From positions 1,116,001 through 1,180,000 of the forward strand of contig NZ_BOSI01000001.1 in the NCBI RefSeq assembly GCF_018403265.1: a DNA stretch of 64,000 nucleotides, given 5' to 3'. This document shows positions 43,116 through 52,062 of the stretch, in pieces (position 1 is the stretch's first letter; each line of letters starts with the position of its first letter). Made by a program: the position numbers and the translations under genes. Under the pieces are notes generated by a model. The model was not told the DNA's origin, did no database searches, and saw nothing but the letters and a program-made list of their open reading frames with translations. The DNA is from Paenibacillus sp. J31TS4. Its GTDB lineage: Bacteria; Bacillota; Bacilli; Paenibacillales; NBRC-103111.

Positions 43116-44462
43116 CTATTTCACCGTTTTGTTGTAGGTCTGGATTTTTGCCGTTATCTCTTTGGCCGCCGCGTCCAGCGCTTCCTTGGGAGATTTTTTG
43201 CCGTTCAGCGTCTCCTCGATCGCGCCTTCGACGATTTGCCGGGCTTCCGGGAACACGCCCATCACCGCTCCTTGGGTAGCTGTATTCGGCTTGGTCTGGT
43301 GAAGCTGGTCAACGGCTGTCTGGAACTGAGGAAACTTCTGCAAATTGTCCTTGACGCTCTGTTCATCATACGCCTTCTTCGTAATCGGGAAGTATCCAGT
43401 GTTAATGTGCCAGTAAGCCTGCTCCTTGGGAGACGTCAGAAACTTGATGAACTCCCAGGCTGCCTTCTGCTCCGCCTCGGACTTGTCGTTCATCATCCAG
43501 AGGCTGGCGCCGCCTACGATGACGCCCCCTTCTTTGCCGTCGGACGGTCTGGGCAGGAAGCCGGTGCCGACCTCGAACTTGCCCTGCGCATCGGTCACCA
43601 GGCCCCGCAGGGCTGCCGTCGAATCGAGGATCATGCCCACTTGCCCGGCGAGGAACGCCTTCTTCGAATCGTCCGTCTTGCGTCCCAGGTTGTTCATGCT
43701 CTTGGCGGCGACCATGTCCTTCCACCAGGTCAGCGTCTTGACGCCGGCTTCGCTGTTCACGATTGACTCCGTCGCGGGACTCGTGCGGCCGTTGCCGTTG
43801 TTCACATATTCCGCACCCTGGTTGGCAAAAAACTGCTCCATGAACCAGCCGTAGATGGCAAAGTTCGCTCCGGTCGCCTTGCCCGATTTTGTAATCGCAT
43901 CGGCGGCTTGCTGGAACTCCTCAAACGTCTTTGGCGGCTTGGCCGGATCGAGTCCCGCTGCCTTGAACAAGTCTTTGTTGTAGTAGAGGATCGGGTTCGA
44001 GGTATTGAAAGGCATGGAATACAGCTTGCCGTTCAGCGTATAGTAGCCGGTAATGTTCGGCTCCAGCTGGCTCAGGTCGTACTTATCCGCGTCAATGAAC
44101 GTTTGCATGGGCGTTACGGTTTTGGAATCGATCATGAAGCGGCTGCCAATCTCATACATTTGGACGAGCGACGGGCCGTCCTTCGAGCCCATCGACGCTT
44201 TGAGCTTGCTCAGCAGATCGTCGTAGGTGCCCTGGAAGATCGCTTCGACCTTGACCTTGTCTTGGGAAGCGTTGAAATCGGATACCATCTGGTCAACAAC
44301 CTTGGTATTCGCGCCGCCCATTGCATGCCAGAACACGACCTTCTGCGGCCCGGCGGAGCTTCCTCCCGACTTTCCATCCGAGCCGCCGCAGGCGGCCGAC
44401 AGCACCAGGATCACGCCAAGCATCGCGGCTGCAAGCATTCGCTTCGTCATTCGTTTCCTCAT
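43116..44462 (-). CDS. UgpB-like glycerol-3-phosphate/sugar-binding lipoprotein
   Basis: A 448-residue binding lipoprotein with lipobox LSAAC (about 21-25). UgpB-type motifs: VVFWHAMGGANTKVVDQMV, FNASQDKVKVEAIFQGTYDD, YSMPFNTSNPILYYNKDLFK and LDPAKPPKTFEEF. It is closer to classical UgpB than the protein at 11061-12371 by these motifs, so sn-glycerol 3-phosphate or a diester is a likely ligand; related trehalose/maltose-type binders cannot be excluded. The start ATG has GAGGAG 6 bases upstream. It is the last gene of a three-gene operon without ATPase or diesterase. Confidence 0.87.
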   Translation of the reverse strand: MRKRMTKRMLAAAMLGVILVLSAACGGSDGKSGGSSAGPQKVVFWHAMGGANTKVVDQMVSDFNASQDKVKVEAIFQGTYDDLLSKLKASMGSKDGPSLVQMYEIGSRFMIDSKTVTPMQTFIDADKYDLSQLEPNITGYYTLNGKLYSMPFNTSNPILYYNKDLFKAAGLDPAKPPKTFEEFQQAADAITKSGKATGANFAIYGWFMEQFFANQGAEYVNNGNGRTSPATESIVNSEAGVKTLTWWKDMVAAKSMNNLGRKTDDSKKAFLAGQVGMILDSTAALRGLVTDAQGKFEVGTGFLPRPSDGKEGGVIVGGASLWMMNDKSEAEQKAAWEFIKFLTSPKEQAYWHINTGYFPITKKAYDEQSVKDNLQKFPQFQTAVDQLHQTKPNTATQGAVMGVFPEARQIVEGAIEETLNGKKSPKEALDAAAKEITAKIQTYNKTVK

Positions 44463-44598
44463 CGGCTGCTCCTCGCTTTCTTACTTGAGATAACGGATTG
44501 CGGGCCTGCCGGCAAGACTCCAGGCACGCGCCGCATGTCCGCAAATGCTTAAGCTGTAGTACGGTGTAACGCACGACCAGCCGGAAGGCTGAGGCTGA

Positions 44599-45420
44599 TC
44601 AGCCTTTGACCGCCCCTGCCGTAATGCCCCGGATCAGCTGCTTGACGCCGAGCGCCAAGAGGAACAGCGACGGAAGCAAAACAAGCGTGATGCCCGCCAG
44701 GATCATGTTCCACGAGTTGACCTCCTGAAACTGCAGCATCCCCACCCCGATCTGCACGGTTCGCATCGTCGGCGTATTCGTGATCAGCAGCGGCCATAGG
44801 TAACTGTTCCAGTGATTCAGAAAAACGTATACGCCGAGCGTCGAGAGCGCCGGGCGAGATAGCGGAAGCACGATGGCCACGAAATTGCGCAGATGCCCGC
44901 ACCCGTCGATTCTGGCCGCGTCGAACAGCTCGTGCGGAAGCTGGAGAAAAAACTGCCGGAGCAGGAAGACGCCGAACGCTCCCGCCATGAACGGCACGAT
45001 CAGGCCCTGGTAGCTGTCCATCCATCCCCAGCTTTTGATGCTGAGGTAGTTCGGGATGATCGTCACTTCCCAAGGAATCATCATCGTCGACAGGAACAGG
45101 AAGAACAGCACGTGCTTCCCGGGAAACCGGAGAAAGCTGAACGCGTAGGCGGCCATGCTCGAGGTGACGATCTGGCACAGCATGATGGCCGTCGAGACGA
45201 GAAAACTGTTCAGAATGAACCTCAGCACAGGCACCGTCTGTATGGCCTTTTCGTAATTGGCGAAATTCGGTTCGCGGGGAAAAAGAGGGGGCGGAAAGTT
45301 CGACACCTCCGCCTCCGACATGAAGGACGAGAAGACCGTGAAAATCAGCGGATAGAGCACCGCCAGCGCAAGCAGCGCCAGAAGGAGATACAGCAGGAAG
45401 GAAGACGCCCTTCGGATCAT
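44599..45420 (-). CDS. UgpE-like permease
   Basis: A 273-residue MalG-branch permease; EAA-type loop LPHELFDAARIDGCGHLRNF and C-terminus KQLIRGITAGAVKG. Its ATG overlaps the stop of the preceding UgpA-like gene (ATGA at 45417-45420), showing translational coupling. It lies 136 bases before the binding-protein gene. Confidence 0.9.
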   Translation of the reverse strand: MIRRASSFLLYLLLALLALAVLYPLIFTVFSSFMSEAEVSNFPPPLFPREPNFANYEKAIQTVPVLRFILNSFLVSTAIMLCQIVTSSMAAYAFSFLRFPGKHVLFFLFLSTMMIPWEVTIIPNYLSIKSWGWMDSYQGLIVPFMAGAFGVFLLRQFFLQLPHELFDAARIDGCGHLRNFVAIVLPLSRPALSTLGVYVFLNHWNSYLWPLLITNTPTMRTVQIGVGMLQFQEVNSWNMILAGITLVLLPSLFLLALGVKQLIRGITAGAVKG

Positions 45421-46322
45421 TGATAGTGCACCTTCCTTTCCAGCACGGCGAACTGGAGGACCGTCAGCGCCAAAATGATCGCGAACAGGATGAGCGCTTC
45501 TGCGCTGCCGATGCCGAATCGGAAGTTGATGAAGGCATCCTGGTAGATCGTAAAGACGACCACATTCGTTGCGTTCATCGGCCCGCCCTTGGTCAAGATG
45601 TTGATTTGGCCGAACGCCTGGAACGCTCCGATGATGGATACGATGAGCACGAAGAAGAGTGTCGGCGTCAGAAGCGGCAGGACGATCTGGAGGAAGGAAC
45701 GAACCGGACCCGCGCCGTCAATCTTGGCGCTCTCATAGATATCGTCCGGGATTCCCTGCAGACCGCTGAGCAGGACGATGTATACGAAGCCCATATTCAT
45801 CCAGACGGTCATGAGCGATACGGAGAGCAGCGCCCAGGACGGATCGGTCAGCCAGGGAATGGCCGACACGCCGATTTTGCTCAGAAAATAATTCAGCATG
45901 CCAGCAGTCGGGTGAAAAAGAAGAAGCCAGATGATGGAGCCGGTGCCGACCGAGATGATGATCGGAAGGGAGAAGATGAATTGGAAGACTTTCATGCCGC
46001 GGAGCTTGTTGTGGGTCAAGGCGGCCAGGAGCAGCGACCATAGGATGGTGGTCGGCACCGTCAGCAGAACGAAGTAGAGGGTGATCTTCAAACTGTGGAA
46101 GAAGGCTTCCGAGAGGAACAAATCCTTGTAGTTGTCGAACCAGACGAACTCCGCGACGCGGCCTCGCGGATCGGTCAAGGTCATGCTTAGATAGACCGAT
46201 TTGAGCATGGGATAGAACAAGAACAGGGCGAAGACCGCCAAAGCGGGAGCCAGGAAGAAGTAGGCCAGCGCGATTTCCTTCCGCTTCGAGCGCTTAAGCG
46301 AAGACAGCTCCGTTACAGCCAT
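45417..46322 (-). CDS. UgpA-like permease
   Basis: A 301-residue MalF/UgpA-branch permease. The ATG at 46322 (MAVTELSSLKRSKRKE) has AAAGGGG 8 bases upstream; an extension to 46403 is not supported. Motifs: FYPMLKSVYLSMTLTDPRG after TM1 and the EAA-like loop PDDIYESAKIDGAGPVRSFL. It is the first gene of an operon driven by the strong promoter at 46497-46525, with palindromic operators around it. The operon lacks an ATPase; UgpC at 14140-15219 is a candidate partner. Confidence 0.9.
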   Translation of the reverse strand: MAVTELSSLKRSKRKEIALAYFFLAPALAVFALFLFYPMLKSVYLSMTLTDPRGRVAEFVWFDNYKDLFLSEAFFHSLKITLYFVLLTVPTTILWSLLLAALTHNKLRGMKVFQFIFSLPIIISVGTGSIIWLLLFHPTAGMLNYFLSKIGVSAIPWLTDPSWALLSVSLMTVWMNMGFVYIVLLSGLQGIPDDIYESAKIDGAGPVRSFLQIVLPLLTPTLFFVLIVSIIGAFQAFGQINILTKGGPMNATNVVVFTIYQDAFINFRFGIGSAEALILFAIILALTVLQFAVLERKVHYQ

Positions 46323-46465
46323 TCCGGGTCCCCTTTCCAAGAATAGGATGAACGACGAGGAGGGAGAGTGAGCAGCGTCCCGCGCCAGAAGAGGCACCAC
46401 CAAAGGCGGATTCCCGTTTCCGGTGGAAGGTGAAGCCGAATCGGCTCCCTACAGCAGACTAGCTG

Positions 46466-46534
46466 ATGTAAGCACTTACATAATCTGCATGCAGATATAT
46501 TACCCAATAATTGGAAATAAGTCAATTATTGACT
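46466..46534. promoter_or_regulatory. Cluster of three palindromes around the promoter
   Basis: Three inverted repeats in 69 bases: ATGTAAG-CA-CTTACAT (46466-46481, also 15/16 to the cre consensus), ATCTGCATGCAGAT (46483-46496, perfect, starting right after the -10) and AGTCAAT-T-ATTGACT (46520-46534, perfect, covering the -35). They are likely operators for at least one repressor and CcpA. The rest of the 341-base gap 46323-46663 holds a leader and the terminator at 46597-46648. Confidence 0.75.
46497..46525 (-). promoter_or_regulatory. Strong sigma-A promoter of the second Ugp-type operon
   Basis: On the minus strand TTGACT (46520-46525), exactly 17 bases, then TAATAT (46497-46502), about 175 bases upstream of the UgpA-like start. 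Confidence 0.8.
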
Positions 46535-46596
46535 AACGGCCAAACGGACGTATTCGTCTACTCCAACGGGCCGGACTGAAGCCTGGTGCGTCCCGG

Positions 46597-46648
46597 AAAA
46601 ACAAAGAAAGAGGCCGTCCCCTCCCCAATAGAGGATAAACGGCCTCTT
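46597..46648 (-). terminator. Terminator of the 46.7-54.7 kb operon
   Basis: AAGAGGCCGT and ACGGCCTCTT close a 10-bp stem; on the minus strand TCTTTGTTTTT follows. It lies 16 bases past the hydrolase stop at 46664. Confidence 0.85.
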
Positions 46649-46663
46649 GTATTCGCTTTGCAG

Positions 46664-47743
46664 TTAGGAGCCTTCGAAGGCCCGCTTCTCTTCGGCGGCC
46701 GGCAGGAGCCAGCGGTCGAGGAAGGCATACGCCATTTCCCTGATCTCCGGCGGGAAGTCATGCTCCTTGACACCGAGCACCGCCTGGAAGCGCTCCGGAA
46801 CGCCTAGACGTTCGTACAGCCGGAACAGCTCGACCATGCAGTCGCCGATCGCCTTCCAGTGAGGAAAGATCGCATCGCTCTGCGCGCTGTAGTTGAAGAA
46901 CGGCGTCGGCGCGGCCAGTGCGGCGATTTCGTGGAATTCGAAGGGCACCCGGCCGAAAGCCAGATCACCGGTCAGCTTGGGGAGATGGGTGTACCAGTCC
47001 CGCACACCCCAATGGGTCGGATGCAGATCGGAGGTAAAGGGGCTGAACCCGCAGCTCGAGACGATCGCCTTGATGCGCGGATCGATGCCGCCGAGAAAAT
47101 AGGCGTTGTAGCCGCCGAACGAATGGCCGATCGCGCCGATCCGGCCGGCGTCGACGAACGGCAGGCTGGCAAGCAGATCGACGCCATGGCGGTGATCGGC
47201 GATGTTCTTGCCGACCGTCGACCATTCCGGATAGCGTTCGTAGAACGGGCCGCTGCGAAAGGACTCATAGCCGTCATAGATTCGCTCGCCAGCTGTCAGA
47301 GCATCCGGCGCGAGCACCACGTAGCCGCGGCGGACGAGCTCCAGCCCGTACATCCGGCCGGCCTTGCCAGCAGCAGTGGTCGCGACGCAGGCTTTGCCGG
47401 CCTCGTTGGTCGGATGAAGCGCCAGCATAGCCGGGGCCTGTGCGTCCGATGCCTCTGGATCCAGTCCCGGTGGCAGCAGCAGGAAGGCGGTCACTTCGTC
47501 GCCGTCCGCCGTCTCGTACCGCAAATGCCAGCGGACATGATCGGGCTCCGCCGTCTCGCTCAGCATCCGATAGCGAACGGGAGCGCTGGCGCCGGCGCCG
47601 CCGATATAGGCGAGCCAGCGCTCCCGAATCGCTTCGCGCCGCGCCGCCCAGTCCTCCCTTGTCTCGCCTTCCGCCAGCAGCGGCGGAACCCCGCTGCGGT
47701 TCAGCTCGAATAGGTTGTAGCCGGTCCCGCTATCTGTCTTCAT
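46664..47743 (-). CDS. Alpha/beta hydrolase (dienelactone hydrolase/esterase-like)
   Basis: A 359-residue cytoplasmic alpha/beta hydrolase. The nucleophile elbow is GAIGHSFGGYNA (about 205-216), with a later Asp in YSAQSDAIFP and the catalytic His in KEHDFPPEI near the C-terminus. An acyl-binding type strand LLLPPGLDPEAS and MLALHPTNEAGKA (oxyanion region) precede the nucleophile. Family members include carbohydrate esterases (acetyl xylan, glucuronoyl type) and dienelactone hydrolases. It is the last gene of the operon with a binding protein, two permeases, an AraC sensor and a dehydrogenase, so it probably removes an ester group from the imported compound. Substrate not determinable. Confidence 0.85.
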   Translation of the reverse strand: MKTDSGTGYNLFELNRSGVPPLLAEGETREDWAARREAIRERWLAYIGGAGASAPVRYRMLSETAEPDHVRWHLRYETADGDEVTAFLLLPPGLDPEASDAQAPAMLALHPTNEAGKACVATTAAGKAGRMYGLELVRRGYVVLAPDALTAGERIYDGYESFRSGPFYERYPEWSTVGKNIADHRHGVDLLASLPFVDAGRIGAIGHSFGGYNAYFLGGIDPRIKAIVSSCGFSPFTSDLHPTHWGVRDWYTHLPKLTGDLAFGRVPFEFHEIAALAAPTPFFNYSAQSDAIFPHWKAIGDCMVELFRLYERLGVPERFQAVLGVKEHDFPPEIREMAYAFLDRWLLPAAEEKRAFEGS

Positions 47744-47805
47744 TCCTTCATCCTCCCTCCATCATTCACCAGATTCCCGCCGTGCGATCTTGGTTCAGCT
47801 CCCCG

Positions 47806-48813
47806 CTACTCGGCTCCGTACCGGAACAGCGTTCCCATAGCAGCGTTCGGGCCGGCGTACTCCTCGTAAGCGTCGGCTGCCTGTTCGACTGGATAAATGC
47901 CGCTGATAAGCGGCATTACGCTTACCTTATGTTCGGCGAGCAGCCGAATGAACTCGCGGGTATTCCGCCCTTCCGTCCAGCGGACGAAGCCGAGCGGATA
48001 ATCGACGTTATTGCGCTCGTAGCTGGCGTCGTAGCGCCCCGGACCGCCGGCGCGCGAGATGAGCACCTGCGCTTCCTTCGCGAACATCTTGCCCCGCGAG
48101 AATTCCGTCGTCAGATCGCCCACGACGACCAGCTTGCCGCGGTCGCGGATCCAATCGAGCGACTGGTTCATCAGCGCCTCGCCCTTTCCGCTCGCGCACA
48201 GCAGCACGCTGTCCGCCCCTTGGCCGCCGGCCGCCTCGCGAAGGCCCGCTTCCAGCGCGTCCGCCGAATCGTACGCCCGGCTGACGCCGCTCGCGCGGAG
48301 AGCCTCCGCACGCGCTGCCTGGAGATCAAGCCCGAGCGTGACGCAAGCGGCGGCGGAGGCGATCTGGGCGGTAATGTTGCCCAGAATGCCGAGGCCGACG
48401 ACGACGGCCGTCTCGCCGAAGCGCAGGTCGGCAATTCTAAGCGCATGGATGGCGATGGCGCCGAGCCCTGCGAATGCGGCCTCCTCCAGGCTGACGTGAT
48501 CCGGCACCGGGGCGGTCAGATTGACCGGCACGGCGAGCAGCTCGGCATGGCGGACATACGGCGCCCCATAGCAGGCGACCCGCTGTCCCGGCTGCAAGGC
48601 GGTGACGTCCGGCGCCACCCGCTCCACGATGCCGGCTGCGCTGTAGCCCAAACCGACAGGTGCTTCTCCCGACCGTTTTGCCATTCCGAGCTCGGTTCCC
48701 GGACTAATCGCCGAATAGACGGTGCGGATCAGGACATGCCCGCTCCGCAGCTCCGGCTCTTCCATTTGCATGGTCACAATCGATCCTTCTTTAGCGGCTA
48801 TCGTTCTGATCAT
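47806..48813 (-). CDS. Zinc-type medium-chain dehydrogenase
   Basis: A 335-residue MDR-family oxidoreductase. The GroES-like part shows YSAISPGTELGMAKRSG and GLGYSAAGIVERV, and the nucleotide-binding part VVVGLGILGNITAQIA. It lacks the usual Cys-Gly-His-Glu catalytic zinc signature of alcohol dehydrogenases and is nearer to the small group found beside Gfo/Idh sugar dehydrogenases (BchC-like). It probably oxidises or reduces a sugar hydroxyl or carbonyl. Its ATG overlaps the TGA of the AraC sensor gene by 4 bases, so it is translationally coupled to it; the hydrolase follows after 62 bases. Confidence 0.87.
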   Translation of the reverse strand: MIRTIAAKEGSIVTMQMEEPELRSGHVLIRTVYSAISPGTELGMAKRSGEAPVGLGYSAAGIVERVAPDVTALQPGQRVACYGAPYVRHAELLAVPVNLTAPVPDHVSLEEAAFAGLGAIAIHALRIADLRFGETAVVVGLGILGNITAQIASAAACVTLGLDLQAARAEALRASGVSRAYDSADALEAGLREAAGGQGADSVLLCASGKGEALMNQSLDWIRDRGKLVVVGDLTTEFSRGKMFAKEAQVLISRAGGPGRYDASYERNNVDYPLGFVRWTEGRNTREFIRLLAEHKVSVMPLISGIYPVEQAADAYEEYAGPNAAMGTLFRYGAE

Positions 48814-51107
48814 TTTTTCCTCCCGGTTATGGCGGCTTCGCCGGCGTTGGTGCGGCGGTATTCGCTCGGCGAGATGCCGTAATACTTTTTGAACGTATTC
48901 GTGAACGTGGAGGAATTCAGATACCCTGTCTTCTCTCCGATTTCGGCTACCGACAGGTCGGACTGCCGCAGCAGCTCCTTGGCGTGCGCCAGCCGGACCT
49001 TGTTCAGGTATTCGACGAAATTGACGCCGAACGTCTTCTTAAAGAAATTCGAAAAATATTTGGGCGTCGTCTCCAGCCGGTCCGCCATATGGTCCAGATG
49101 AAGATTGTCCATATAGTGCTGGTCGATATAGAGGGCGATCGCCGAAGGGTCAAGCTTCTTCTTCTGCCCGCTGCCCGCGCGCTTCTGTGCGATCAGATGG
49201 ATGGCCTGAAGGAGCGCCTCCTGGATCTCGCGGGCGCCCGGCGCAGCCTCCAGCTCCCTCTGAAACGTCTTCTCGAGCTCTACGATCTGCTCAGTCTTCA
49301 TGTCGCTCATTTCCAAATGCTTGAGCATAGCGTAAAAGATAGTCTGCACGACGGAGACGAGCTGTCTGCGGTGGATATGCAGCTCTTCATTTCGGGCTAC
49401 GATACCGTTCACCAGCCGGATACATTCATCCGCGTTGCCGATCAGCAGGCTCTGCGACGCTTTCTCGATCTCGTCGAGCGGGGCGTAAACCTTCCACGTG
49501 TAGCGGATCCGGTTGATGTCAATGACCGCGTCGTCGGAGTCGATGTTGCGGAATTCGAAGCAGTCGTTCACTTCGGAGAATGCCTGCTGCACGTTAGCCG
49601 TCTCCGCCGGATACATCCGGCTGACCGCTGCGGCCGCGCTGATGCCCGCCCACGCCTCCCGCTTCGCCTCCTCGACGAACGCCCGGATTCCGTCCACTAC
49701 GGCCTCCCGGTCGGTCGGCCTGCCGCCGCCGACGAGCGCAAGCGCACGGCCCTGCGTCAGCGGGAATACGAAGACGCCGTCCAGCCCGGATCCGAGGCCG
49801 TTCTCAACGAACGCTGCGAGGTCCGGGAACCCCGTTCCGAGCACCCCGTCGTCCTCCGCCTGCTCGCCTACCCGGAACGCCGCCAGGACGAAGTACCGCT
49901 CGCGGAAAAACTCAGGGAAGTACCGCTGCATCCTCTGTTCGGTTTCACGCGTCGGAAAGGTGTCGAGCAGCGTGCTTTGAAACGCGGCCCGCCGCATTTC
50001 CTTCCGGAACAGATCCATCTGCGTCTTGAACGATTCGTTCTCCTCCTGGATCTGCGCGATGCCGAGCCGGATGCTCCGGTAATCCGCGCCGGAACGCTCG
50101 CGCAGGCCGATCAGCTTGACAAGCGTCTGAACCGGCCGGTACAGGTACAGGCTCAAGAGACCTGACAGCAGCACCGCGCAGGCAATCGCGATCAGCATGA
50201 TCTGGCGATTCACGTTCGTCACCGCCTGCATGTTGGCGAATTGGTAAGGCGTCTTGTTAATGTACAGGAAGCCGTTGTACTCCGACTTGAACACGTTGTA
50301 TTCGTAATCCTTGCTCTTCACCGTCGTCTCCGAGGAGGGTCCTGGCTGCAGCTCCTGCAGCATGCTGACGAGGTCCCAGTTGTCCTCCGTATTGAGGATG
50401 ACGTTGCGGTCCTGGTCCAGCACGATGAGAGACGTCCCCTTCATCATCGATTGCTGGTTGACGTGGCGGAGCAGCTTTTCGCTGTTCAAAAAAACAAGCA
50501 CGTTCAGGTCCGATACCTGGTTGCTGCCGAGAACGGGGATCAGCTTGCGGCCCGCATCGCCGGCAAGCTCCTGCCGGGTGTAGGCCTGAGCCGGATAGAT
50601 GCGCAAAGGATGCTTCGTGCTTGCGAGCGCTTTCCAGAATACGCCGTTATAGGTCTTGCTGCCGTATCTGCTCTGCAGCAGCTGCTCCAGCCGGATCGAC
50701 CCCGAGGCGGTGATGGCAAGCTCGGACCGGGGATGGAACACGATGGCCTCCTCGATATAATCGATCGGGGACACGAGCTCGCGGACGTTCGTGTGGATCA
50801 TATAAGCCGCGCTCATATCCGTCTCTCCGTTAAGCGTTCTCTCGTTCTCCCACGGATTGGACGGCAGCATCTGGATCGCATGGATGACGTCGTTAATATC
50901 TTTGAAGCTGGAGTCGAAGGAGCGGATGATGTTCTTGACCACCAGCTTGTTATTTTCGCTCACCTGGTTATAGATCCCGGAGATGGAGTTCCGGTAAACC
51001 ATATAATTCGACACAAACATGATGATCGCCACCAAAAGGAGCGCAAAGAAAATCTGCAGCAGCCCTTTGTTGACGATCATCCTAATCTTGGGCAAGAGTT
51101 TGGGCAC
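48810..51107 (-). CDS. Membrane-anchored AraC sensor-regulator inside an importer operon
   Basis: A 765-residue one-component regulator. The start was set at GTG 51107 (VPKLLPKIRM) because GGAGGTGGGG precedes it; a longer frame to 51224 overlaps the permease gene. TM1 is at about 15-38 (LLQIFFALLLVAIIMFVSNY), an extracytoplasmic sensor of about 260 residues follows, TM2 is QIMLIAIACAVLLSGLLSLY, and the C-terminal AraC domain shows YMDNLHLDHMADRLETTPKY, LSVAEIGEKTGYLNSSTFTN and YGISPSEYRR. Unlike the other two sensors it is embedded as the fourth gene of the operon it presumably controls, giving positive feedback. Confidence 0.92.
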   Translation of the reverse strand: MPKLLPKIRMIVNKGLLQIFFALLLVAIIMFVSNYMVYRNSISGIYNQVSENNKLVVKNIIRSFDSSFKDINDVIHAIQMLPSNPWENERTLNGETDMSAAYMIHTNVRELVSPIDYIEEAIVFHPRSELAITASGSIRLEQLLQSRYGSKTYNGVFWKALASTKHPLRIYPAQAYTRQELAGDAGRKLIPVLGSNQVSDLNVLVFLNSEKLLRHVNQQSMMKGTSLIVLDQDRNVILNTEDNWDLVSMLQELQPGPSSETTVKSKDYEYNVFKSEYNGFLYINKTPYQFANMQAVTNVNRQIMLIAIACAVLLSGLLSLYLYRPVQTLVKLIGLRERSGADYRSIRLGIAQIQEENESFKTQMDLFRKEMRRAAFQSTLLDTFPTRETEQRMQRYFPEFFRERYFVLAAFRVGEQAEDDGVLGTGFPDLAAFVENGLGSGLDGVFVFPLTQGRALALVGGGRPTDREAVVDGIRAFVEEAKREAWAGISAAAAVSRMYPAETANVQQAFSEVNDCFEFRNIDSDDAVIDINRIRYTWKVYAPLDEIEKASQSLLIGNADECIRLVNGIVARNEELHIHRRQLVSVVQTIFYAMLKHLEMSDMKTEQIVELEKTFQRELEAAPGAREIQEALLQAIHLIAQKRAGSGQKKKLDPSAIALYIDQHYMDNLHLDHMADRLETTPKYFSNFFKKTFGVNFVEYLNKVRLAHAKELLRQSDLSVAEIGEKTGYLNSSTFTNTFKKYYGISPSEYRRTNAGEAAITGRKK

Positions 51108-51186
51108 AGCCCCACCTCCATGGTAACGCGTGGTTTGCCAAACCACAGCGTCGACTGCATCCCCCATATATTCGACAAGCCCGGGG

Positions 51187-52062
51187 TTATCCCTTCTCGG
51201 AGCCCAGCATAATTCCTTTGGCAAAGTATTTTTGGGCGAACGGATAGATGAGCAGCACCGGAACCATCGAGACGAAAATCGTGGCGTTCTTCATCGCCTG
51301 CGGCGTTATGGTGGACTGTTCGATTAGACTGTTCTGCTGGGTCGTGTCGAAGAACAGCATATCCCGCAGCACGACCTGAAGCGGCAGCATTTTCGGGTCG
51401 TTCAGGTAAATCATCGGAATGAAGAAGCTGTTCCAGTGGCCCATGAAATAGAAGAGCCCGATGGACGCGAGAGCCGGCTTGGACAGCGGGATGACGATGT
51501 TAAACAAAATGCGGTATTCCGATGCGCCGTCGATAAGCGCAGACTCCCGCAGCGAGCCGCTCATGGATTCATAAAAGCTCTTCAGGATAAGGAGCTCGAC
51601 GGTCCAAATGGCATTCGGAATGACGATCGCCCAGATTGTATCGATCATGTGCAGCTTCTGCACGATCAAGTAGGTCGGAATGATACCACCGGAGAGAAAC
51701 ATCGTGAGCACGATGGCGATCATGAAGTACTTGCGGCCGAAGAAGCCGGGCCGCGACAGCGGATAGGCAGCGACCGCCGTCATGAGCAGATTGATAAAGG
51801 TGCCGAGCCCCGTGTACATAATCGTGTTCAGATACGCGCGCGGAATTTTGGGCTCCTCGATGATTTTCCGGTATGCATCCAGATTGAAGCCCTTGGGCCA
51901 CAGGAATACTTTGTTCTGCACGATGGAGGCCGTATCGCTGAACGAAACCGCCACAATATACAGCACCGGGTAGACGGTGACGATGCCGATGAGGCTGAGA
52001 ACGACCACCAGAAACAGATCGAAAAAGGTAAACCTCGGATTCAATGCGCTGCGTGCTACCAT
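51187..52062 (-). CDS. Carbohydrate ABC transporter permease (LplC/YtcP type)
   Basis: A 291-residue permease with six membrane segments, the EAA-like loop MSGSLRESALIDGASEYRIL and the C-terminus KYFAKGIMLGSEKG. Its ATG lies 7 bases inside the end of the preceding permease gene, with GGGAGAGGAC as ribosome binding site. It forms the channel with the LplB-type protein at 52056-53021. Confidence 0.92.
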   Translation of the reverse strand: MVARSALNPRFTFFDLFLVVVLSLIGIVTVYPVLYIVAVSFSDTASIVQNKVFLWPKGFNLDAYRKIIEEPKIPRAYLNTIMYTGLGTFINLLMTAVAAYPLSRPGFFGRKYFMIAIVLTMFLSGGIIPTYLIVQKLHMIDTIWAIVIPNAIWTVELLILKSFYESMSGSLRESALIDGASEYRILFNIVIPLSKPALASIGLFYFMGHWNSFFIPMIYLNDPKMLPLQVVLRDMLFFDTTQQNSLIEQSTITPQAMKNATIFVSMVPVLLIYPFAQKYFAKGIMLGSEKG

